Of a DNA stretch of 64,000 nucleotides, positions 33,336 through 45,551 are shown piece by piece (within the stretch, counting starts at the first letter, position 1; the number at the start of each line of letters is the position of its first letter). The notes beneath the pieces were generated by a model. The model saw only the letters and a list, made by a program, of their open reading frames with translations, made no database searches and was not told the origin of the DNA. The translations under genes and the position numbers were made by a program. The stretch comes from Gymnothorax reevesii (Eukaryota > Chordata > Actinopteri > Anguilliformes > Muraenidae), in NCBI GenBank assembly GCA_029721435.1, contig CM056573.1, positions 94,810,947 through 94,874,946 of the forward strand, read 5' to 3'.

Positions 33336-33683
33336 TATTTCTCACAATGTCTCAACTTTTCTAGAAACCAGGTACATTGAGCAGTTCTTAACCCAATTCC
33401 AGTGATTTCAGCAATCTTTGCTGTTAACTGTTTTCTTTGCTTAATGCAGGCCAATAATGTGCCTCTCTTGGAACATAGTAAGTAATGTCTATTCCACGAT
33501 CATGGTAAATGTTTTCTGACACAGTTGTTTAAGAAATGAGAAGCTTCACACTGCATCAATCAGGGTTAAAAGAATTGTTGCCAGCTGAAACATTAATCAC
33601 TGCTATAATGATTCAATAATGGGCTCTTAAGTATTTTCTTTTGTAAATCCAAGCAGGGATTAATCTTTTGGCCAGGCAGTGTA

Positions 33684-35530
33684 CCGTCTTTCCTGTTTGA
33701 CTGGCTGTCATTCTACTCACACAGTGTTTCTTCAGAAACGCTGTTTAAAAATATTTTTTCCATACATCAGTAGAGACGGTAATGATTAATGCGTTCAAAA
33801 AGCCCTGGGTTTCTTGCTCTATCGTTCAAACTCCTTTATGTTACCTGTATCGGTTTCTGGAAGTTGGAAAAATCTGTCAGGGCTGTAATTTGTCATCATT
33901 GGTGCAACAATGTCAAATCAAATCCTTTTCCAAATTTTTATTTTAAAACTTGTTTCATTAATTTTAGGTCCCTACAGTGCACATAGCTCCAGATTTGAGC
34001 ATAGTGTTGTTCTAAGTGTTGCTGTTAATAGTAAATACATGGGTTTGCACTGGTCTAGGCAGTACTTAATTTATCTCATTACAGTCACCATCACCCTTTC
34101 CCAGCCCAGACGTTCCCACAGTGTGGAAACCTTCCAATCCCCTATCCCGCCTAAAACATTCCTTATTCCCAGAGCACGGCCCACGCCCTGCCGGGTTCCG
34201 AGGCGTCCAAGCGTAATTCCAGCAGCGCTGTGCCCCTGCTCTGGGAGGGGAGGGAAGAATAAAACTGACTTTTCATTCCAGACCGGACAACTGCCAGAAA
34301 TGGCAAGTCCCTCTGACCCCTGTGTGCCACATGGAGTCGGGCTCGACGGCAGTCCTCCCGCACTCAGTGCTGAACCTGTACAAGCAGTTGCTCCTGATTA
34401 CTGGCCCTAGAGGCTCAATCACTCATTTCAGAGTTTAATCCAATGTATGAAGGAATGGAACTGTACAATCAAGTTGATTGTGGGAAATTAGGCCTAATAT
34501 GATTAAACGCCTCAAGCACACACCTCATGAGCTATCGACTTAATTTACTAGTAATAATGGGCTAGATCCAAATAAAGGAATTGCTGAGGAGACCGTGTGC
34601 ACTGTCAAAAACTATGGACAGAGTCACTTTGACATCAGAAAACAAAGCGCGATTGTGGTCACTTGGGAGGATAGCAAGCTCTTCCACCAAGGGGTGTGGG
34701 CAAGTCTTGAAATGTCAGTGTGATGCAGGATTGTATGAAACAGGACCTGCTCTCTCCCTATTAAAAGTAGTAAAGAGGGCTTTGGAATATTCTGGGGTCA
34801 AGCAGTGATTACGGGAGTGAGGTGAAACTCCGGGCCCGGGACTTGGCTGTTACCCCATCATTCATTTTTGTGCTATTCATAGGGAACAATTGTCTGAGGA
34901 GCAAAACCACATCCCTAACACTGAGTTACACAACACCCCTGCCCCATCCCTTCCACTCTTATCCACTGGCCAGGTGCCACTGGAAAAAATTGGAATTTAA
35001 TTATCCTATAAATCAGAGGCCTGGTATATTTTCATACTGTCTGTCTTTGGCGTGCAGCGCAGTAAAGGCAGGCCTAACTGGTGCAGGGCGTGTAAATGGA
35101 GAGAGGTGAGGTGGCAGAAATACATGGGAAGGACATGGTTGGTGAACCCAGTGTTACCCACCTCACCCTAACCCCCGGGCTGCTGAAATATAACTAGTGG
35201 GAGCAGTAGTAGGTGAAAAGCTGCAGAGAATACAATCAAGCTGCTTGAATGCTGAGATAGATTATAAAAACCAAAAATATCCGTCTAAAAGCAGCATTTT
35301 GTCTTAAGCCAAGTCCCAAGATATTATTTTTATTACTTTTTTGCTGAATAAAACAAAAACATTGGCTGTGACAAATGACTCATTTTGACATTTAATGATA
35401 GGAAAAGATGTTTTACTCAGAAACTTATACAAGTAAATATTTTAAGTGTTTCAACATATTTAGTGAACCCTTGACTGACTCAAGATAATATAAAGGTTTT
35501 ATTTTAAGCACTGCAAGTGCTTTTTTTTTT
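33684..35530. other. Intron 13 unique-looking segment
   Basis: No repeat termini or exon recognised. A 166-codon frame at 33910-34410 has no domain and spans low-complexity text, so is not called. Confidence 0.5.
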
Positions 35531-36327
35531 ATCCCCCTGGCATAATGCGGGGGGGATATAGCGATAGCCATGTCTGTCTGTCCGTCCGTCCGTACGTCCG
35601 TCCGTAATCATTTCGTTCCCGGGGCAGAACTCAAAAACCGTTGTGTAGATCTGATATATCATGTAGATGTGCCTTTTTGTATTTAGGAATTTCTAAAACT
35701 TTCATTTTTTATGTTTCCAAGGCAACAAGTTGGACTTCGTCTCTGGGAAGGGTATGGTTCGTTTCCGGAGTGTAACTCAATAACCTTTTAATATTTCTTC
35801 ACCAAATTTGGTGTGTACATTTGATATACAATGTAGATGTGCCTTTTGGTATTTAGAATTTAAGAATTTTTTTTTTTGTTTGTTTTTTTCTCATGGCAGA
35901 AAGTTGAAGCGAGTGTCACTGGTTCCACAGCAATACATGATAATTGTTCAATGTTTATCTATGAAATTGGCATATTTATCTAATGTACCCTGTAAATGCG
36001 CCTTTTCCTATTTAGGAATTGCTGAGATTTTGATTTTTTTGTGTGTTTCTATAGCCACAAATAACACTCCGTTTCTGGTTAGGCATAACTCAGTAACAAA
36101 ACTTTCAACATACCTGTGAATTAAAAAGGGTGTCTTTTGCTATTTGGGATTTTCTGCTTCATGAAAACAAATGGAACAGGCTCAGAAAGATGTGGAAAGT
36201 TACTTTCCCGTAGCAGAACTTGAAAGTATTTTCATGAAACTTTGAGAAGATATTTATTAGTACAGGGTACCTGAGGCCTCCCTGATTTTGCGGGGGCTGG
36301 GGGGATATGCCATCTTCTGATGGCTCT
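35531..36327. repeat. Hairpin-capped repeat with GTCC tract
   Basis: Starts ATCCCCCTGGCATAATGCGG...GGGGGATAT, followed by a GTCTGTCTGTCCGTCCGTCC tract (35571-35604). Four internal landmarks, TGTAGATGTGCCTTTT-like then TATTTAGGAATT, recur at about 35664, 35832, 35992 and 36126. It ends GGGGGGATAT and hairpin GCCATC-TTCT-GATGGC followed by TCTTGTT. Same plan as 26519, 45552 and 54030. Confidence 0.55.
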
Positions 36328-37430
36328 TGTTACTTGGAGTGAATGTGATGTTCAGTTATTTTATGAGAATTACACATTGACTCATTTACTGCACTGTAGA
36401 CTTGCTCTCACTGATCCTTATGCCCCTTGTTGGTGCATTTCCAATACCCACTCACTCCACCCTCCTTCTAAAATCTTTCTCATTACGGATATTTTTGGAT
36501 ATGAAAGCAGAATGAGGGGGAATTCCGAAGGATTTCGCTAGTGTTGGTTTTACTTCCCATCTAAATTGAGCTCTTTGCTATTTCAAAAAAAGAAAAAGAC
36601 TATTGCAGCTCGTAGTTATGAGCTACACCCATCGCCCGCCAATCAAAATTTAATTGAGCATACAGCCATCATTATTCAAATGTAACTAGTTCAAGGCTGT
36701 AGTTTCCCAGCCTGTGAGCTTGGCAATCACATTTTTCACAATTATTTGTTTGCCGGCAGTGGAAAGAGCCACAGCTGGGCAGGAGATCTCGTGTCGAGAT
36801 GAGGACTGGAACAGGATTCTGTCTAATTAGGCTTTTTTGACACTGATTCAGAGCTTAGCGTATCAGAGCTCCTTACTCTCACGAGCATCTCCTTCTCCTC
36901 TTGTAAATACAGAAATGCATTCTTTAGCATTACCTTACAGGCGTGTAGCTGATGCTTAGGTCCATAGCAAAGAGCCGCACAAAGGACATTAGCTGGCACA
37001 AGGAAGTCCTGAAAATGCTTGAGGGAAGTACAGTTTCAAATACCACAGATGGGACCCGTACCCTGCGGAGAAATATATTGAACAAAAACATCAATAAAAC
37101 AGTCCTTGTAGGCATCTGTGGTATAAGGCTAGAAAGATGAACGCAATAGCGTCAATCCAATTTTGAAAGACTGAAGTATTTAGACTTTACAAAGCTAGGG
37201 ATGAAGGAGCTGTGCTGCCTGAAGAAGTGAGTTTTTCAGCTGTTGTCAGAGTCTCTGGTGCTGTGGCCTTCAAAGGTAGGTCATTGCACCACACGGGAAC
37301 CAGAGTGGACAGCTAATATGCCCAGGAAACGTTTTTGCCTTTTTACCCCTCAGCCCGGATTAATGGGCAGAGGAGCTCTATCGTTCCCTTCGCAGGTGGG
37401 TGGGCGGACGGGCAGCGGGTGTGAAAATTT
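36328..37430. other. Intron 13, no feature seen
   Basis: No exon or recognisable repeat. Confidence 0.45.
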
Positions 37431-37725
37431 GTCCGGACAGTTTCTCTGTAACCGCTCGGGATTGGAATTTGATTTTGCATCTGTGCAGCGGCTTTAGTGG
37501 GTAGGCATGCCTCGTCGTAGTTGCGTACCTGAATGACCTTTGACCTTGCCTCACTGACCTTCACCTTTAAAACACTATCTAGGCCATTTCACTCAAACAG
37601 CTTGGGTTAGGGACTTGATTTTGCATTTGTAGACTTGCCTTGGTGGGTGGGTCTGCCTCGTCGGGTTTCCTACCCCAATGACCTTTGACCTTGGCTCAGT
37701 GACCTTCAACTTTGATTCAGTGTGT
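37431..37725. repeat. Two-copy tandem repeat, about 148 bp unit, with TGACCTTTGACCTT
   Basis: Units at about 37440-37570 and 37589-37720 share GATTTTGCAT, TGCCTCGTCG and AATGACCTTTGACCTT, followed by a second TGACCTTCA. The motif read on the minus strand is AGGTCA-A-AGGTCA, a perfect DR1 nuclear-receptor-type arrangement, present once per unit. Confidence 0.7.
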
Positions 37726-37886
37726 TGGGGCTGATGGGTATTGCCCTCACCCCAGCGAAGAATGTTTCTAACTGTTTCCTTGCCCTTTTTCCTTCATTTT
37801 GGTTCACAATCGTCTTCTCTCTGTAATCTCTGTCTCTTTCTCTGTCCCTTTCTGTCTTTGCATGCCTCCTGCTCTCCTGCTCCCAG

Positions 37887-38009
37887 ATGTGGATGAGTGC
37901 AGCGATGAGAACACATGCTCCGGAGGTCAGTGCCTGAACACCGACGGCTCCTTCCACTGTGTGTGTGAAGCCGGCTTCAGGTTCCACTCAGAAACAGCAG
38001 AATGCAAAG
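37887..38009 (+). CDS. ltbp2: ltbp2 window exon 14: calcium-binding EGF module
   Basis: Forty-one residues, DVDEC start, hydroxylation pattern CLNTDGSFHCVC, then EAGF. The human counterpart as I recall it reads [21 protein letters not shown]. Acceptor ccag, donor gtgagg. Confidence 0.9.
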
Positions 38010-38511
38010 GTGAGGAAAACAGGTTCCTGGCTCAAAGGTATTGATACCTTGCCATTTTCATATTCCAAGCTCACTTCAGCAATGAAGCCCTTGAAGACCA
38101 CTGAGTGGACCTTAGACAGTCTGTACTACATCTGAAGTGTTAGCTTAGTTGCCTGAAAGACTGACATTGCAAGAGGCCCACCAGCAGACGTACCACTCTT
38201 GTAAACCCTCAGTTAGAGGGTTAGAGCATGAATGACCCCATTGTAAGATGCAAGTATTTCTCCCTCTGGACCCTGGCCCTCTCTGTCTTCACAAGTTCTT
38301 GAGTCGCTGAGAAAATATTGTGGTTGGCTGGGTGCTGCTAGCAGTTGGGGCTCAGAGGCTCAAGGGTTTCATGGCCTAGTGGATGTCATCTGGGTCAGTG
38401 TGCGTGCATGTGTATGCTGGGGCCAAATGCATCGATTTTTATTTATCTTGGTGCATGTTATCGCCCGTAGCCTACACGAGTGTGACGCTGTATCTCGCTC
38501 TCTGTTCGCAG
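38010..38511. other. Intron between window exons 14 and 15
   Basis: No repeat or exon recognised. Confidence 0.5.
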
Positions 38512-38640
38512 ATAGGGACGAATGTAAAGAGTATGGCAGCAGCGTGTGTGGTACCTGGCGCTGCGAGAACACGATGGGGTCCTACCGCTGTTTCATGGGG
38601 TGCCAGCCCGGCTTCCACGGTCAGGAGGCCGGAGACTGCG
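38512..38640 (+). CDS. ltbp2: ltbp2 window exon 15: LTBP2-diagnostic EGF module
   Basis: Forty-three residues, DRDEC start. Three residues lie between cysteines 4 and 5 (CFMGC), and the module carries VCGTWRCEN and GCQPGFH. Human LTBP2 has an equivalent module (VCGTWKCEN, GCQPGFH) that I do not recall in LTBP1, 3 or 4, so this is the strongest single paralog marker in the gene. Six cysteines are present despite the odd spacing. Acceptor gcag, donor gtgagt. Confidence 0.92.
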
Positions 38641-38682
38641 GTGAGTACGCCTGCTGATGCGCCCACCTTAATGCTAGACCTT

Positions 38683-38735
38683 ACAGTACATTTATTTGGC
38701 TGACACTTTTGTCCAAAGCAAAGCAAGTGCATACT
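38683..38735 (-). repeat. L2/SINE-like 3' tail
   Basis: Reads ACATTTATTTGGCTGACACT on +, the reverse of the tail shared by fish L2 LINEs and dependent SINEs. Only about 50 bp is convincing. Confidence 0.45.
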
Positions 38736-41689
38736 TATGAAAAGTCATTGAACCATTGACAGGACCCAAGTCAGGTGAGGTATTAACTTTCTACAGTTTT
38801 GCATTGCGATAAGAATTAAAAGTAGATAATTCACTTGATAAGTACAGTCGATAAAGTTATTGTATGCCATTAACTAGAGGTCAGACACGATTTCAACAGA
38901 TAATCTGTGTAAACAGAGCTACCACATCAGGATGGAGATACTAGCGCAACATGAAACATAAATTATGATTCGGGAAAAAAAGGAGTGCCAGTTGATCTTA
39001 CTGCAGGAGAGTTAGGGCATCTTAGGTTCAGCTTGTATGGGGACGATTGCCTATCATATTTTGTGGGAAACTCTCATCCCAGTGTAGAACAGCCACTGCA
39101 TGGCCAGCTTGCGATGATCTGGATGCTTGAACCATGTCTGTGATGGGAAGATTTACATAGTTTTTTCTACTACGACCCCCGATTCAGGTATTCTAATTAA
39201 TGTAATGGTTCTGACCCAAACTGTGCTGTTCAGTTCTTCATTGCATATCAGCTATTCCTCCCTCAGCCCAGTGAGCCATTCCAGAGCTGGTTCAGCTCTC
39301 TCGGCAGCGTAGGTTATTGAAGGCAGTCTGACCCATTGTGCCATTGCAGATCCAACTCCCTGGGCTCACAGTGAAACAGAACCTTGGTCAAACAAGCAGC
39401 TGACCTCACTTCTATGCTAATGTCAAACAGCCTCCTTGGCCAAGCAACTCCTCATTGATCCATACATGTTGTCCAACCAGTTCAAGGCCACAGACGCGGC
39501 CTTCTGGAACTTCAGACAGATGTATTCTCCTTAAGAAAGCAAACTATCTTTGCTCCAGTAAACCGGCTCTCTCACGCACCGGCCTTTCATTGGAAAACAC
39601 TGGGCAGAGGTAGCTACAGGAGCAATGGAACAATTACACCTGCGCTTCTACAATAGTCATGGCAACACAACAAGACCTCATTCTTGGACCTGTTGAACTA
39701 AAGGTGCTTTTGGTAGTCCTGGATTGAATAACTACATGATGGTTGATCCCCAAGAACAGAGGGGCCACTGCTCTACTGTACGTCTGCTAGTTAAAAAGAG
39801 TTTGGACTACATCGGAGTCCAGACACTTAAATTGACCACGTCTGTCATTGGATGTTGATTTTTTTCTTTCCTGTAGGCTTTTAATGACTGTCTTTGGCTG
39901 TGTGTGCCAAGCTCATACAGGGGCCATGCAACAAAGGAAGGAAAGAGAGAGCCGTTTACTTTAGCTGAGCATTGGCTCGATGTGACCTCTTCCCTTTCAC
40001 CACCCTGCCATAAAGAGTCCCAGTCCCGGTTTCCCAGCAGGCATGTGTATTCTGTTTCCATAAAAGTCTTGAAATAAATGGCAAGACCTCTCCTTCCCAC
40101 AGCACCCCTCTGGAAAACGGGTGTGGTGGATGGCCTGGTGCTCAGAATGTTTATGCTCTGGTAGGGCACTTTATGGTATGAACTTTATTTCTCCAAGACC
40201 TCAAGGGTGCTGAACTGAGGTACCATACACCACAACAGGCAGTACCTCAGGCTAAGCTGCATGCCTTCCCCTTATGTTTTTAACCAACACCGAAGGTGCA
40301 GTAAAAATATCCGCTGGCATCACTGTGGTCCTAGTAATTTACTTGTTTATGTCTGCATTGCGCATATCCAGGCGCGATTTATGGCTTCTCCTTAGTTGAC
40401 GTTTATAGTGGCAGGCGCCCTTATGTTTGGAGGGAAGGGAGCCAGCTGCCACCCTTCACTCTCTCCCACCCTAAAGGCTTTTCATTCATGTTTCTGAAAA
40501 GGTGACTGCCTGCAAATTTGATTAATGGCATTCCCAGCCAGATGTTTTACCGGCTGTGGAATGTCCAACTCTAGTATGGAAGGACACTATGACCTCCACA
40601 ACTGCTGGTGGCAGTAGAGAGGCAAGAGGAGTCTGCTTTCCTTCTGTCATGTCCTGAATGTTCCACGACAAAATATTTCTCCTCTTTCTGGTCTTCCCCA
40701 AAGTGTCGTATAAGCCCTTCCACATGAGCCCAATCAGAACGTAAGGTGCTTGGGGAATTGGAGAGAGGGTACTACGCCAGCCAATAGTCCTATATGCTCT
40801 GTATTAGCGCAGAGGGGGCGTGGATCTCTGCTTTAATCTGCTTGTCTCTTACACAACTGTCACCATGTCACTGCAGAGGAGGGTGGCTCGGGCATTTCTG
40901 TGAACTCATCATGTCTGATCAACAATTCTTGTCAATAGGGCTTCCAACCAAGTGCTCCATGTCATAAGCTCATATACTGGCACCCGCTAATGTAATTACA
41001 AGTGCCCCCTTGAGGCTGTGATAAAAAGTATGGTCAGATCCTCTGAGAATCATTCAGGCTTTGTTGCCAGTAGTTGTGTCTGCATTTACCTTCATGATAA
41101 TAGCACATTAATCAGAGCGAGCGCTCACTCCCATTAACATGACACTTTTCTTTCCCACTGTGCCAAGGAAAGCCTTTATTGGTGTGTTTTGTAATGCTGA
41201 CTCTCTGAGTCACCGCAGTCGGTAACAGCGAGAAGTGGCTGTTGGAAAGATCTGAGATGGATGTTGGCGCAAATGTTCATTCTCTGAAATCATAGTTTAA
41301 TAGAACTAAATGAAAATGGAGACATAACCTGGCCGGACATAAACTGAAAGACAAACAGATTTGTAGGCTCTCGCTCCAAGCGGAACTCTTCTAGAAGATT
41401 CACAGACTTGTCTTGTTGTTCAGCTTCCCCATTTTGGCTTTTAATGCCTGAGGCCTCATTTATTAAAGTGTCCATAGATTTTATACTGAAATGCTTTACA
41501 TATGAGAAATAAGAAGCGGTGTATTGTCAAAAATTTCCTAATTTATATGACTGTGAGTACATTAAAATGCAGGAATTTTTAATCAAAATCAGCTAACATG
41601 CAAAGCCTTTTAATTGAGCATGTTTTATTAAACATCAAGTCAGTTTTTATGAATACCAAAAGTGAAAAAGGTGTACTTATCCTTATTGA
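38736..41689. other. Intron 15, unique-looking segment
   Basis: No recognisable transposon or exon in nearly 3 kb. Composition is moderate; ORFs lack motifs. Confidence 0.5.
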
Positions 41690-41697
41690 CACGGAGT

Positions 41698-42461
41698 CAG
41701 TTGCGTAGCTAGTGGGGGGGCACAGACACGCCACTTTATGACAACAATTAGTCCTGGCTCGTTCTAAATCAGTTTCCTTTGACGTGTTTTCCAATTATCG
41801 TAATTTGCAACCGAAGACACGGTTTCTCTCCATATGCATCTAACAGATATTAAATCATGGGCTAAATTCAGTACAGTGGCAGAACAAGAACAGAGAACTG
41901 GGTTGCACAAAACATCCGTTTAAAACAATTATTAGTCCTGACCTGTTCTCAGTCATTTTCATAACTAACAGAAGGTTCACTCCGAGAGCACTCCACAGTT
42001 ATCAGGAGCTGTTTGTTCTCCCCGATTAGGTAAGACGAAAATAATTCATCCGGACGTGTATTTGCATTATTTAAATCAACGTTATTCAAAATTGCACACC
42101 TGTCGACTCTCACACAAATCGCTGGAGCTGCAAGCTTTTTATAGCCTATTGAATTGCCGAGTGCCACTTTTTTTTAATCAACCCACATAATACCGAGAGG
42201 GAAAGTCCACGTTTCATTGGAACGCGGACTAGTTCAAACAACGCGAAGCACTGGCCTATTATAAAGTAAATTATTTTTCTGTACTGAATTTAGCCCATGA
42301 TTTCATTGCTGTTAGATCACATATGGAGAGAAACCGTGTCTTCAGTTTCCAATTACAATAATTCGAAAACGCGTAAATAAAGGAAAGTGATTGAGAACTA
42401 GCCAGGATTAATTGTTGTCATGAAAGGACGTGTCTTTTCCCCTCCACTAGCTACGCCACTG
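41698..42461. mobile_element. hAT-type foldback MITE, 764 bp
   Basis: Ends CAGTTGCGTAGCTAGTGG and its inverted relative CCACTAGCTACGCCACTG. Inverted arms of about 177 bp (41698-41875 and 42285-42461) share ATGGGCTAAATTCAGTACAG and GACACGGTTTCTCTCCATAT. Flanks CACGGAGT (41690-41697) and CACAGAGT (42462-42469) are an 8-bp duplication with one change, as expected for hAT. Non-coding. Confidence 0.9.
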
Positions 42462-42469
42462 CACAGAGT

Positions 42470-45400
42470 ATGCACTGTTTACAAATAAGGCCCGTGAAGT
42501 CAAGAGGGCTGTAAAAAATGGCTTCTTAGAGGCACTGCATATCTGCACTTTGAACAGATCCTTTGGTGCTGAACAGAGAGAGAGGTGCTAATTCCTAAAG
42601 TAAAGTGGTTTAGTTCAACAAGTTTTACCCTAAAGTAGAGATTGATGGAAACAGCACGAGTCTCCCTCTATAAATCGTATTCATAGGTTAAGTAAAATCC
42701 CATTCTTTTGTCTCAATCACTTGGATAAATACTGCATTGAATTAGCTTGGAGCCATTGGTGAGATCAGCTGACTGATTTTTTAGTGGGAAAACATGGCAG
42801 TACTGATATTTTCTGACCTCTAGATTTTCCAATACTGCCCGCCCACACACCCATGCCGGTGAGCACCTGCCACACACCTAGCTCCTGCAGGCTGGCCTAC
42901 CAGTTGTGTATCTCAGCAAAAACACAGCGTCCATCCAAAAATCATGCAGTCAAGCTGCCTGTTTCTCTGTCAGGCAGGTAGAGGAGTTCAATGGGAGGAC
43001 TCGGTGGTGACAGCAAGCCTGTGTCTTCTGCCAGACTCGCAGAAAGCTCTCCTCTGTGAGCTAATGGAAGCCAGGCCCTGGGCCAAAGGCTCCTCCTCCC
43101 CTCTTGGCCCCAGAACATAACTCAATTTATCTGGCAGGCTCACTGCGCCCTTTCTGCGATGTAACATTTAGGAGAGCTGCGGGAAGGAATAAAGTACTGC
43201 TGGATGTTCAGCAAAGCACCATTGCCTCCTCTCATCTGTAAAAGTCTGCCTTACCCTCACTTTTATTCACTCCATCGCCTGCAATGCAATACCTTTTTGC
43301 ATCATCCAAATCACTGTGACTGGCCGCTATATATGTTCGCAGATCTCATATTTTTTCAAGTGCAGTCGTCTGTTAAAAATAATCCAAAATTTAAGATTCT
43401 CTATAAAGATTTATCGACTAGAAATGTCCCACTGTTCTGTGTGTGGTGGAACGTGTCAGCGTTGCAGACACTTTGACCTTTGTCGGGAATCTGAACCTCT
43501 GTGGCTGACAGAGTGTTGCTCTCCTGGCCCCTGAGCTGTGGAAATCCTCCGCTCTGTTGTGGCTGAGGAAGCGTGGTGTGGAAGTGCCTGCGCAGCGTCT
43601 ATTCCAGAAGCAATGCACTTTCTCTCATGCGGCTTACGATCACACCTCATTAGCCAGGCTCTGAATCCCCCATTTTGAAACCGAGGTTTTTCATTTTCAT
43701 GCTGTGCAGCCACTGCCTCTACCACCGTGCAGAATATAGGGCGACAAACAAGCTGCCCAGACAAAATAGCATGTAGGGAAAAACTCCAAAATAAAACCCC
43801 ATCTCATTACTTGTCAGATGTTTTCCTCCGGTCAGAGGTAGGAACCACCTGTAGACCTTTCCATATAACCCCCACGGCTCAGCCTTACCCAATGGTGTGC
43901 AATGAGCCTCTGACCCTTCCAATGCATAATTGCTTTTTACAGCTTTACAAGCTGTTCCTGTTTAAGATTGCAATTTATTGACTGAATAATCAAGACCAAT
44001 ATATTAGCCTGTAATTATTAAGAAATTATTAAGAAATGACAGAAATCACAGATGGGTTACATTGACAATGCACTTAATAGTGCTGTTGCAGGCATGGAAA
44101 ATAAATTAATCCAATACTTTGTCTGAATCCCATCTCCATTTTTTGCAATTTTTGTCAGCAGCGCAACAGAATTTGTTTTAAGGCTGCACTTAATCAACAT
44201 GTTTTGAGCGTTCAAAGAAATTGGCTCATCCCTGCAATTTCTTTGAGCAGTTACGCACTCCTTGCCACGATACTATGATAATTAATTCATTAAATTAACA
44301 GTGCTTCACACATGGAAGCTTTGGTAATTGAATTATTTTGTAAATTGGTTATTTGTACATCGCAAAAGTTTGATGCCTGGCATGCATTTAAAATAATTTA
44401 AAATCCATGCCATGCGTCAAACTTTCAAAGTCATTGATGAGGTCATTATTGTCCAGCTTCTGATAAAGCTGTGAGGTAAAAATTACGATATGGGAGTTAA
44501 AGAATGGTAATTATATAATCAATTCATAAGAAAGGAGATCTAAACCTTTTATACTATCTTCAGCATAACATGACTACATAACATTCTACTTTAAGATGAA
44601 ATTTTAAGAAATTTCAGTTATTTCCGTCCATGCAATCTCATATTGTAGCCTTCCTCTAGCGCAAAACTATGTGTCTTAATCAGTAATGTCTATGCAGCTT
44701 ATTGGCAGCCTTTTTTCGCTCAGTAGATTAAATCAATAAATTCCCTGATTCTTAATCGGAAACAGCTCTAGAGTTACGCATTACGGCAGCTAATTTTTTA
44801 TTTTTACATTAGCAAACTTCCCACGCAGACCTGGGTTTTCTGGCATAACAAGCCAATCAGACACTGACGCAGAAAAAAATATGCTGTATACTGTTTTGTG
44901 AACTACGGGAATTCAGTAGGTTCTAAAGACATTGACGTTTGATGCCACCATTAATGTGGATAAGCAAATGCTTGATTACTTTTGCAATGAATAATAATGT
45001 AAGCTGAGGGGAAATAGACAATAATTGTACAGTACTGATTGATCCCTGCAGCTAAATGAGTTAACGCTTTGTTGCTAATTAGGATGTGTAAATGGAACGA
45101 GTTTGGAGAGGTTTTGTGCTTTAAGGTGAGATGAGAGCCAGGCAATGATCCCTCCAATGGAGAGTCCCAAGTGGAAGAGTTTGCTGATTAACGGTCAGGA
45201 TCAGGGCGACTAGGCAAGCCATGGCGGATTGGCAGTCTGTGGTTGGTACCAGGAAAGCAGTCTGTGTAATTCTGGGTGCTTTGCACTGTGCACCAACTCA
45301 AACTTAGTAGCTGATGGAACAAGAGGTTATTCACCACTCTGAGAGCCACTGAAGAAAGGGAGGGCAGTACCTAATAACCAGTAACTTGTTTCTTTAAGCT

Positions 45401-45540
45401 TCTCTTCATAAAGTTGATGGAGGTGAGCCGAGCTCTAACTGGCGAGACTGGTTGAGGAAAATGAAGGAACGAGACAACAGTGAAGGGAAAGCACCGCAAC
45501 AGAACTCAAGTGCATGATAATGCCATCAACATTAATGGAA
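42470..45540. other. Intron 15, AT-rich unique segment; conserved-element candidate
   Basis: About 3 kb without repeat termini. 44000-45150 is AT-rich with many ATTA-type motifs. A hairpin of 18-bp arms (44367-44384 / 44406-44423, 16 of 18 paired, core GGCATG/CATGCC) lies inside. No exon. Confidence 0.4.
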
Positions 45541-45551
45541 ACTAGGCTTAT

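Larger units (their letters stand above)
25747..33681 (-). mobile_element. Tc1-like element split by a 6.8-kb insertion
   Basis: Left end CACACTTCCTGGCCAAAAAA after TA (25745-25746); right end TTTTGGCCAGGCAGTG before TA (33682-33683). The C-terminal transposase part is on the minus strand at 25871-26520 (an open piece 26197-25871 has GGNIMICGC and a DNAP-like region in decayed form). The N-terminal part and 5' flank are at about 33336-33681. Everything from about 26519 to 33335 is inserted material. Confidence 0.75.

Noticed and set aside
33910..34410. A 166-codon ORF in intron 13
   Set aside because: No recognisable domain, low-complexity proline/serine-rich text, no splice or promoter support; probably chance.
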